Shown: piece by piece, positions 47,170 through 57,106 of the stretch
Position numbering within the stretch: the first letter of the stretch is position 1
Layout of the letters: each line of letters begins with the position of its first letter
DNA from: Phaseolus vulgaris
Lineage: Eukaryota; Streptophyta; Magnoliopsida; Fabales; Fabaceae
Length of the DNA stretch: 64,000 bases
Direction of reading: 5' to 3'
NCBI RefSeq assembly: GCF_000499845.2
Contig: NC_023755.2
Span: 31,087,753 to 31,151,752 of the forward strand
Notes under the pieces: model-generated
Databases searched by the model: none
What the model was told of the DNA's origin: nothing
What the model saw: only the letters and a program-made list of their open reading frames with translations
Position numbers and translations under genes: made by a program

Positions 47170-50100
47170 GTACCTAACTCATTTTTTAAAAAGAAAAACT
47201 TGTCTTTTGGCAAAGGCTTTGTGAATATATCAGCAAGCTGCAATCTTGTCTCAATGAATTTCATCTCACAATCTCCATTGTTCACATGATCCCTTATGAA
47301 GTGATGATATATCTCAATGTGCTGTTTTTTTAGTACTGAATTTGATTTTTGGTGAGATTTATAGCACTTGTGTTATCAGAAAGGAAAGGCACCTTGCTAA
47401 TCTTTTAGCTAAAATCTTCTAGTTGTTGTTTGAGCTAAAGAATTTGTGCACAACAACTTCCAGCTGCAATGTATTCAACCTCTGCGGTGGAAAGAGCCAT
47501 ACAATCTTGTTTCTTGCTATGCCAAGAAATAAGACTTGATCCAAGAAGATAACAAGTCCCACTTGTGCTTTTCCGATCCAGCTTACACCCTTCAAAATCA
47601 AAATCAGAATATCAAATTAAGTGTATAGGAGAGTGAGAAAGATACCATAGTCCAACATTGGTTGTCCCCTTTAGATATTTGAGAATTCGTTTTGAAGCCT
47701 TGAGATGATATTCCTTTGGATTTGGTTGGAATCTTGCACAAAGACACACAACAAACATGATATCCGGCCTACTTGCTGTGAGATAGAGTAAGGAACCAAT
47801 GAACCCTCTATATTTGGTTTAATCTACCTCTTTTCCAGCCACATCAACATCCATATAACAACTTGATGGCATAGGTGTGCTAGCTTCTTTGCAACTTTCC
47901 ATTTCAAATTTCTTAAGAATTTCTTTGCAATACTTTGATTGACTTAGGAAAATTCCATCATTGGATTGCTTGACATGCAGTCCAAGAAAGAATGAAAGCT
48001 CCCCCATCATTGACATTTCAAAATCTCCATGCATGGCAGCCCCAAACTTTTCACATAAACTATCTTTGGTAGCACCAAAAATGATGTCATCAACATAGAT
48101 TTGGACCAAGATAATTTCAGAATTTGACTTCTTGATAAAGAGAGTCTTGTCAATCATCCCTCTCTGATAGCCATTGGATAAAAGAAAGTTACTCAACCTT
48201 TCATACCACTGCCTTGGAGCTTGTTTAAGCCCATACAAGGCCCTTTTCAGCTTGTATACATGGTTAGGATGTTGATGATCTTCAAAGCCCGGTGGTTGTT
48301 CAACATAGACTTCTTCATTGATGATTCCATTGAGGAAATCACTCTTAACATCCATTTGAAACAATTTGAATCCACTCATACAAGCAAAGGCCAACAACAA
48401 CCTTACATCTTCTAATCTTGCAACTGGAGCAAAGGTTTCACCATAATCTATGCCTTCTTCTTGATTATAACCTTTAGCCAAAAGCCTTGCCTTGTTTCTT
48501 GTTATCACTCCAGATTCATCCAGCTTATTTCTGAAAACCCATTTGCATCCAATGATGTTCATTTAGTCAGACTTTGGAACAAGAAACCAGACATCATTTC
48601 TTGTGAATTGATGCAGTTCCTTATGCATGGCAACAACCCATTTATCATCCTTAAGAGCTTTTTCAATTGACTTAGGTTCAATTTGGGAGATAAAAGCCAT
48701 ATGCTTGCAGTAGTTAGAGACAACACTACATGTAGAAACACCCTTCTAAATCTGGCCAATGATGTTCTCCATTAAAAGATCCCTTGGAATTCTCCAATCC
48801 TTTGGCACCTCTTCCTGTTGTAGAATTTCAACCGGTTGTTTCACATAATCAATTGGTTGTTTTTCTGGGCAGGATTCCAGCTTATGCATAATGATGTTCT
48901 GCTCATCTTCTTCTGCATAATCCTTTGTAGAACCCTTATCAGTGTGAATGATTTCATCGAACACCACATGGATAGACTCCTCCACAGTCATGAGTCTCTT
49001 GTTGTAGACTCTATATGCATGGCTAGTTGAAGAATAGCTAATAAAGATACCATTGTGAGCTTTTCATCAAACTTGCCCAGATTTTCTTTTCCATTATTTA
49101 GAATGAAACATCTGCGTCCAAACACATTTAGGTGACTAATGTTTGGCTTCCTTCCATTGAAAATCTCATATGGAGTTTTCTTCAAGATTGGCCTTATAAG
49201 CACTTTATTCATCACATAACAAGAAGTGCTCACTACATCAGCCCAAAAATACTTGGGTAAAGAAGATTCACTTAGCATGGTTCTTGCTAGTTTTTCAAGA
49301 GACCTGTTCTTCCTCTCCACTACACCATTTTGTTGAGGAGTTCTTGGTGTAGAAAAGTTGTGAAAAATTCCCAGCTTTTCACAATAGGTGCTGATTTTTT
49401 TCATTTTGGAACTCCCATCCATGATCACTTCTAATTGCAATGATGTTGTTGCAGCAAAACTTTTACAATCTTTTGGTAAGCTTCTTGAATGTAGAGAATG
49501 CCCCACTCTTTGACTCCAAGAACAACATCCATGTATACCTAGAAAAGTCATCAACAACAACAAATGCATAATAGTTTCCACCAAGACTCATGGTTCTTGA
49601 AGGACCAAATAGATCCATGTGTAGCAACTCAAGGGGTTTTGAAGTGGAAACAACATTTTTCAATTTGAAATAATGCTTAATTTGTTCCCCTTTTTGGCAT
49701 GCTTCACAAAAGTGGTCTTTCTCAAACTTGAGTTTGGGCAACCCTATTACAAGATCTTTAGATATCAATTTATTCAAATGATGCATGTGAATATGAGTTA
49801 TTCTTCTATGCCATAACCATGACTCATCATGTTTGGAAAGAAGACAACCAATAGATGTAGGAGAAGAGATATCTAAAAGATAAACAATGTTGATCCTTTT
49901 ACCAATCAACACTACTTCCTTTGAATTGGGTAGGCATATCTCACAAGAGTTGGGCTTGAATGTTACTTGATAACCCTTGTCACATAGCTGGCTAATGCTA
50001 AGAAGACTGTGCTTGAGACCTTCCACATAAAGGACATCATGAAACAAGAAGTTGTTCTTGTCTCCAATGGTGCCTCTTCCAAGAATCTTTCCTTTATTGT

Positions 50101-51938
50101 TGTCTACATAAGTCACATGTCCTTCTTGCTTGAAATTGATGTTCACAAACTTAGATTTATCTCCAGTCATGTGTTTGGAACAACCATTGTCCAGGTATCA
50201 CATCTCCATGTTTTCCATCAGGCTAACCTACAAAAGAGAAATTCAAGCAACAAGATTTGGTCCCCTTATGAATGTGGGTCCTTTGGCATTAACTTTATGA
50301 TAAGGAACCTTAGAATTCTTGGGAATCCATCTCATAACATCTTTAGGAATAAAATATTTCCTAATATTGCAGAATCTAACTGAGTGGCATGTTTTCATGC
50401 AATATAAACATGTAACAACCGGTTTTTTCGATTTTTCAATTGGTTGTTTTTCTGCCAGTTTTGAAAAAGGCATTGGAAACTCATTTTTCTTGCTCTGTGG
50501 ATTAAAACCTAAACCTGCTCTTCCAAAAACACAATTTTGAGATGCCAAGATAGTCTCAAAGTTGGATTTACCCTTTGAAAGCCTATCCACAGGTTTCACA
50601 AGATAGTGAACCTTCTTTTCAAGAGTTTCACAATTTTCACAAACAAGTGAGTCACACTTACAAGAAGAGTTCTTGTAAAGCATTTCTAGATTTTCAAAAT
50701 CATTTTTTGAATTCTCCAACTTTTCTTCTAGTGCCTTGACTCTATTTTCAAGCTAGTTATTAAACCCTTTCAATCGGTTGTTTAAGAGTGTCAATCGATT
50801 AGCTTCCTCATGTGTTTCTTTAAAAGTATGAAGAAGTTTACTATAATTTTTAGCATTTAAAGAAGTACAAGAACTTACACTACTTGCATCATCCTCTTCC
50901 TTGGCCATCAAACACATATTACCTTCTTCATCTTCACTTGATGAGGAGCTTGATGAAGAGACATCATTTTCATCCCAAACAATGTAGGCTCTTTTTTATT
51001 TTGCTTTCTTTTCCTTCTTGCTTGACTTCTTCTCTTTATTTGGGCATTTAGCCTTTATGTGCCCCTGCTCTCCACAACCATAACAAGTATAATTATTAGC
51101 ATTAAAATCACTAGTTTTCTTGTTGTCATACCTTTCTTTATTAAAGTCTTTGTTGCGGTTCTTCTTCAAGAATTTACTGAACTTTTTGGACAGCAATCTA
51201 AGAGTTTCTCCTTCACTCTCATCACTTGAAGCTTGGTTGTTCTTGTGCTTGGCAGTTTTCAAGGCCATGTTTCTTACATGCTTATCTTCACTCTTGAATG
51301 TTGAGTCTATTAATCTCCAACTCATGCTTCCTAAGCTTCAAAACAAGGAGGTTGTAGTCAAAGATTCTGAGATAGCCGTGACTTTAGGTTGCCAAGATCT
51401 ATCAAGTCATTTGAGAATTTTGATATTCAACTCTTCTTTGTCAAATACCTTTCCAAGACTCACGAGGTGATTGACAATATGAGTGAACCGCTTTTGCATC
51501 TGCAATTGATTCTCCTTTGAGCATTCTAAACATCTCATACTCATGGATTAGAGTATGCTTCCTTGCTCTTTTTACATCGTTCGTTCCTTCATGAGTTACT
51601 TATAGAGTTTCCCACATCTCCTTAGCAAATCCGCATTGAGAGACCCTAAAAAAATCATCAGAATTTAAGGTAGTGGTGATAATATTTTTTGTAATGCAAT
51701 CAAACTTTGCTCTTTTGTTTTCTGCGTCAGTCCATTGGGACCAAGGCTTTTCAATAAAAACATCATCCTTTTCAAACTTAGGAATAAAAGGGTCATTTTC
51801 AATTGCATCCCATATTCTTCTATCAACAGATTCAACAAAGATCTTCATACAAACCTTCGAAAATTGGTAATTCAAACCACTTAACAAAGGTGGTTTGTTT
51901 ATTGATGCACCCTCCCCAAAGGGTAATTTTTCAGCCAT
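47170..51938 (-). pseudogene. copia F gag-pol, multiply broken
   Basis: Starts at ATG 51938 (MAEKLPFGEGASINKPPLL), a UBN2-type gag. CCHC knuckle CYGCGEQGHIKAKC near 51085. Protease site YLDNGCSKHM near 50180 has Asn in place of the usual Ser. Integrase: HRRITH and CEAC finger, HMDLFGPSR, an IRSDHGWEF block displaced by a frameshift near 49420, PQQNGVVERKNRS. RT from 48562: GCKWVFRNK, MDVKSDFLNG, LYGLKQAPRQW, catalytic YVDDIIFG. A TAA near 47820 precedes the RNase H part (ALSTAEVEYIAAG, DNTSAI). At least six disruptions are visible. Confidence 0.85.
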
Positions 51939-52000
51939 AAGAAAAAGCTTTTTAGGATCAAACTTGAATATTTTTCAACTACCAAGCTTTTGATGCCAAT

Positions 52001-53042
52001 TGTTAGAATATATGGCCTTAAACAAGAGGGGGTCAATTGTTTATGAAAGATTTTCGCAAACTTTGAAGGTACAATGAAAGCTAATGAAGAATCACAAAGA
52101 AGGAAACTATGGAAAACAATGCACAAAGTTATTTTAGTTGATTTCCAGAAAATCAACCGGTTGTTTTTGCGATTCAACCGGTTGTTTTTATCAGTAGTTA
52201 ATAAAAACAACTTAAAACGGATATATGTAAGATCAGGGAAAGAGAGAATCACACAAACAGATTTATACTGGTTCACTCTTACACCAAAAGCTACATCCAG
52301 TCCCCAGAAACCACTGGTATCTACTATGCAATCAAAATCCAGATTACAAACACACCACCGAAGAAGTGACCTTGAACACCTCAAGTCACACAATTCCTTT
52401 GGCACACAAACACCACAGAAATCAGAACACCCTCTGATTCTGCACCTGCACACCAGTATTCAGAAATACAAGAGATACAAAAAGCATTACACCTTGTGAA
52501 GATCAAATCAAAAGATACAACAATCCTATTCCACTTCTTTGAGAAAATCCAAAAGCTTGAATGCAAATCTAAATCTGTTTTCACTCTTTCATAAATGTCT
52601 CAAAATTGTTATCAAACTTTAAGAGAGTATAACAACCTTTTTAAATACTCCAAAAGCTGTTAAAAACATTTAAAGCTGATTTGCAAACATAACAGAAATT
52701 ATGTTATGGATTTTCAATAAACAATCGGTTGAATTCACGAAACAAGCGATTAAATTGGTTTGGCATTAAAGTCAACCAAGTCAAACAGCTTCAAACCCTT
52801 TTCAAAAAACTCTAAGTGTCAAACAATCGATTGAAACGATAAAACAACTGGTTGTTTTTCCACTTCTTTAGAAAACAATCTTTTTCAAAAAGGTTTTGAT
52901 TCCAAACTGTTTTAAATTCAAACAAAGAGTGGATTACACTTCATTCTACCCAAAACCCACTCACACAAGTAGCAACTCTAACCTTCCATCAAACACCATG
53001 GATTTGGAGATATCAAAGCTTCTAGATTATCCTTAATCAACA
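52001..53042 (-). repeat. 5' LTR of copia F
   Basis: Inner end TGTTAGAATATATGG adjoins a mutated PBS (ATTGGCATCAAAAGC, sense). The U3 part resembles the LTR of copia E (both contain a TGTAATCCAC(T/C)C(T/C)TTG block), so this is the ancestral-type LTR. The outer edge at 53042 is inferred from TGTTGATT (sense) and the possible TSD. Confidence 0.65.
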
Positions 53043-53186
53043 CGTACGAGTAAGTTGGTTGAGTAGAAGATGGTGAGAGCATTAATTGGATTAAGTTAGA
53101 TAGGGATATTATAGATACATGCATGTACATAGTTGTAAGCAAAGATTGATGATGATTACTGTGAAGGAGTCGATAATGGTATTGTT
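53043..53186. other. Short unassigned spacer
   Basis: 144 bp between copia F and gypsy C1 with no recognised content. Confidence 0.5.
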
Positions 53187-53539
53187 CCTGCCGGTGACCC
53201 AAACGTCTTCGTGCACCTCTGATCACTTCGCGCTCCAGAACCCCTGTCTCTGCGTTCCCTCCCACCAAGGACAAACACCTGCAAGAAAGAGACGAAGGGC
53301 GCCCTCGCGGCCGTTTGCACTTCGACACTCAACTCAAACTCTCAGACAATGAAACACCAAAGAAAAACTATTAACTCTCAGTGTTACTTGCATTACAAAA
53401 GTGTACCTTGTTATGTTTGCTGTTACTCCTTATATACCTTTCAGTGTCTCTGCCCCTCTTGCTAACTGTGACTTAAGCACATTGTAGGCGCGCCTTAGTG
53501 AAATTATCACCTTGTCTTAGGGCCATCTTAGTGTGTAAG

Positions 53540-54548
53540 TGATGAGAATCAAATGAAGGAGGCTTTTATTAATGGAGGAAGAGGACATCCACCCTCACAT
53601 TTGAAGTTCTTCCTTCTAGTCTTCTCAAAATTAAAAGAAGACATAAAATAAAGATGAGGCCCAAGCCCAAAGCCCAAGCCCAAGCCATAGAAGGCCAAAG
53701 CCCAAAGAGCCCAAGTCTATCCCATGAGGGGCAAGGCCAAGCTTTGAAATACTCTTGTATAGCTTTAGGAGGTGTGGTTATTAAATAAAGGAGTGTGAAA
53801 ATGTAAAATAAAGTCACATTGTCCATGTGACTTAGAAGAGTGGTGTAGGTGTAGTTTTTAGGAGGTGTCATAGTAGAAAAAGGTCACACCTCCCACGTGA
53901 CTTGTTTTTTGTGGGAATTTCAAATGAGTTTTATTTGAAATTTCCCACCTATTTTTCAGCACCTCTAGGCTATAAATAAAGGTGCTTAACTTGTACAATT
54001 CATATTGGAATTAAGAGTAAAGAAACTATACTCAATTTTTGAGTGAGCATTGGAGAGCTTTTGAGCCTTCTTCTCTAGTCTTATCTTGAAGGATCCATGG
54101 TGTCCTCAAGTGGCGGCAGCACACTCATCTAGGAGCAACCATCCTTCTAGTGGTGTGATCACTCACCTTCTCTTCCATCTCCATAAGCTTTTCTCTTCTC
54201 CTTCCTTCCTACTCTTTCAATTGTTCATGTTTAGCTTGTGTTCTTGAGTTTTGGTTCGGTTATTTTCATTTTTCCAGCAGCTGTTCTTATTCTTCTCTGT
54301 TTTTGGTTCGGTGTTTTAGATTTCCAGCACTTCTATTTCAGTTTGCTTATCTTTTATTCCATTTTGTTCGGTTCAATTTGACTATAATTGGAACTTCCAT
54401 ATGAGTTTGGATTTGGTGCTAGTTTTGGTGAGTTCTTGACTTAGAACATTGATCCAATTCTAAGAAAAAGTGCCTAACTATTGTCCAACTCAAGTTGATT
54501 CCTAAGAAGGTCAAAGAATCATGTATTCTTGTTATTGCATTCACATCA
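53540..54548 (+). mobile_element. Solo LTR, 1009 bp, TSD GTAAG
   Basis: Begins TGATGAGAATCAAATG and ends GCATTCACATCA, flanked by GTAAG at 53535-53539 and 54549-54553. Gypsy C1 LTR sequence continues on both sides. A TATAAATAAA box at 53971-53980 suggests plus orientation. No internal coding region, PBS or polypurine tract. Confidence 0.85.
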
Positions 54549-55149
54549 GTAAGGCTACCCTGCTGAAGCGCAACTGGCGCGGGATGACCGCTTGGGTGCC
54601 AACTCATGCACCCAATCTCTGGGTCATCCGCCCTTGGAGTTCCCTGCCTTACTCATGTGCCATGCATGCAGATCACCCCTGGGACGTGGCCCTTTCGGGT
54701 CGTCTCTTTCCCAGTGGCTCTTTAAAGGTGGTGCGTACTACTGCGTTTCTTACACCCCATGCACGGGCCCCTCGTGATCTAGGCTTCCCCCTACTGGTAA
54801 CTAGAGTGTGGCTTGGAAACCATCTTTCTCGGTCCATCTTTTACTGTCGGAGTGCCGAGGCCCGAGGCCTCCACGCCCTGTCTCGATGCCGCCCCCTCCT
54901 CAGCTCCCCTTACCCGCGAGCCAAACGAGACTCCACCCTGTCCTGCTGAACCTTCCAGTGGACCCAGCCTTCGGGCCCCTACCATGACTTTGGTCAACAC
55001 CCGAGGCCTTCAGCCCCCTAGTCTCGAGCTGTCAATTTGTTTTAGCGAAGAGACTATGGCCTCGGCCTGCCGACCTACGTGGCTTCATGTGACAGAACGT
55101 GTACAATGCTCCGAAGTGACGCTTTCCTGTTCCTTCTCTAATCATCACA

Positions 55150-55155
55150 CACGTG
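55150..55155. promoter_or_regulatory. G-box upstream of antisense gene C1
   Basis: CACGTG within CACACGTGTCC, 194 bp before the 5'-UTR intron donor. A TATA-like TATTTAAAA follows at about 55211. Confidence 0.4.
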
Positions 55156-55343
55156 TCCTAATCAAGCGGCTGGGACTTAACGTCGTTTGTGCTTCTCTAG
55201 TTTATGTTGAGTATTTAAAAAACATGCGCTTCATGCACTGTTTCATCACTTGAAACTTCTCTCTCACTCTTCATCTTCACCCTCGAGCTCTCTGGTTTCC
55301 TCTTTTCACAAAAATCAGAACTTCCGCTCATCATTAATCAAAG

Positions 55344-55828
55344 GTATGATTTTTCTCCATTGATTGCTCTTTACTTCTGATTTTTCGCATTGATAACTGC
55401 CTGGGACTGTTTTAAACTTCCGCGTTTTAAATTTTCTTTTGCATCTTCTTCATTCCTCATTTTTTTTTAGTTTTCCTACGAGGGTAGGGTTCTCCGGGTT
55501 TCTTTAGTTTCACACCATAGCCCCCCTTGTTGAACCTTTGCTTTCTTCTTTTTCCTTGCTTTTCCTAGCTTCCTTCATCATGGCACGAACGAAAGTCACC
55601 ACCAACCCTCCTCCACCTAGCGTCAACTACAAGCCCTTATACCCTTGGGCCCCTAACGAGCTCCTTGCTGAAACCTCCTCCCTTCCCTCTCTCACGGACT
55701 GGAGGGCACACCTGGACAGCGAGCCTAACTTCAAGGGTAGGGCATTTGGGAGAGCGTGTGGTGCTTATATTTCTGTTCGCCCCTGCGTAGAGGGCGAACC
55801 CGTGTCCATGGACAACTGCGCCAACGAT
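55344..55828 (+). pseudogene. Antisense gene C1, truncated after ~83 codons
   Basis: A 5'-UTR intron at 55344-55568 (AAAG|GTATGA ... CCTAG, 225 bp) precedes ATG at 55580. The product begins MARTKVTTNPPPPSVNYKPL and continues through LYPWAPNELLAETSSL and VRPCVEGEPVSMDNCAND. It stops being homologous at 55828, directly at the start of the C2 LTR, and the frame then runs into LTR sequence. The lost part would hold the rest of the PF04195-like domain and the second exon. Confidence 0.8.
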
Positions 55829-55832
55829 GATA

Positions 55833-56748
55833 TGTTCCTACCGGTTGACCAGAATCTGCTTCGTGCGTAGCTGTGACTCGCGTATCAAGGACACCTTCGT
55901 CTTGGTTCCAGATCTTCACCCTACACCGCCGTGAGTACCTGAAACAGAGAGAACAAAGGGCGCCCTCGCGGCCGTTTGCACTCCGACGATCAAGTCAGTA
56001 GGCAGAAAACACCAAGCACCTCCGTATCGGAACACTGTGACTGCGATGTTTTGAAGGCGCGTAACTGTATTGTAACTAACTTCTCTTTCATGCTCAAATC
56101 ACTCGTGCGTACAGTGTGTAAGCGTGCAAATGATTAGAACGTGTGTAAAAACATACCTCACTAAGCTTTCAGAAAAGCTTATATACCTTGGGTTTTAGTG
56201 CTTACTACCACGTGGCTTCTCTGACTTAAGCGCAACTCCACATGGAAGGCCTTACGACGCTGTAACCCAACTTAGGGAAATCCCAGCGCGTAAGTCTTCC
56301 TTCCTCGAAGTGCATCCAGCACAAGGGGTGACTACCTGGGTGCCAACTCATGCGCCCCAGCCTCTAGTCACTCGCCCTGGGAGTGTATCAGCCTTCCTCT
56401 CGCACCATGAACGCGGATTACCCCTGGGGCGTGGCCCTCTCCCGGGTCGTATCTATCCCAGGGGTTCTCCAAAGGTGGCGTGGGTTGCCATGTCCGTACC
56501 GTGGCCTCTTGTCCTGCCGCCCCCTCCACGGTCTTCCCTACCCGTGGTATCATGGGGTGGCACTATCGGGGCCAAAGCACGCTCTTAGCACAATGAGTCG
56601 CCTTTAAGGTGGGAGACGCCTAAACCTGGCGACACCCACACCTGGCGACGCCCAAACCGGTCAACACACTAACTTTCCTCCTTGGAGCCCCTTGGTGGGT
56701 CCCACCGTATGTTTGACTTTGGTCAACGCACGTGGACGGGTCGGTACA
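55833..56748 (-). repeat. 3' LTR of gypsy C2 (916 bp)
   Basis: Plus-strand start TGTTCCTACCGG, end TCGGTACA next to the polypurine tract AGCCCCTCAGTCTT. Contains the conserved block (55959-55998) and TATA box 56179-56187. Confidence 0.85.
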
Positions 56749-56910
56749 CAAGCCCCTCAGTCTTGAGCTGACAACTATTTTCAGCGAAAAGACTAAGGCC
56801 TCGCCCTACCGTCCACGTGCCGTTCTGATGACGTGACATTCTCTACGCTGTTAACGTGACACTCTCTGCGCTGGTGACGTGACACTTTAAGTCACACTTT
56901 AATCTCTTGA

Positions 56911-56916
56911 CACGTG
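56911..56916. promoter_or_regulatory. G-box upstream of antisense gene C2
   Basis: CACGTG in GACACGTGGCCC, 196 bp before the 5'-UTR intron donor at 57107. Confidence 0.45.
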
Positions 56917-57106
56917 GCCCAATCGCACGGCCATTACTTAACGTCTCTTGTGCTCCTTAAGTTTACATTAAGTCTTTCAAAAATCACGCGCTTCAGTTAC
57001 TGTTTCATCACTTATCCCATTCCTTCACACTGTTCACCTTCTTCTTGAAGCCTTCTCTGCAATCTCTCTTCACACCCCAAACCTTCGTCAATCCGATCAT
57101 TCAAAG

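Larger units (their letters stand above)
46464..53042 (-). mobile_element. Ty1/copia element F (old, chimeric LTRs)
   Basis: 5' LTR at right (52001-53042), mutated PBS, gag, protease, integrase, RT and RNase H in copia order, polypurine tract (AAGGGGAGAAGG, sense, near 47090-47101), 3' LTR at left (46464-47089). Outer flanks TGTAC (left) and CGTAC (right) match at four of five bases and may be the decayed TSD. Gag is closely related to copia E at the window end. Many frameshifts and stops. Confidence 0.8.
53187..55828 (-). mobile_element. gypsy C1 remnant: 3' LTR plus part of antisense gene
   Basis: The LTR starts TGTTCCTGCCGGTGACC at 53187, carries the conserved R/U5 block (53298-53336) and a TATA box (53430-53438), is split by a solo LTR, and continues from 54554 to about 55000. 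The antisense gene follows and is cut at about 55828, where the C2 LTR begins. No pol belongs to it. Confidence 0.75.
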
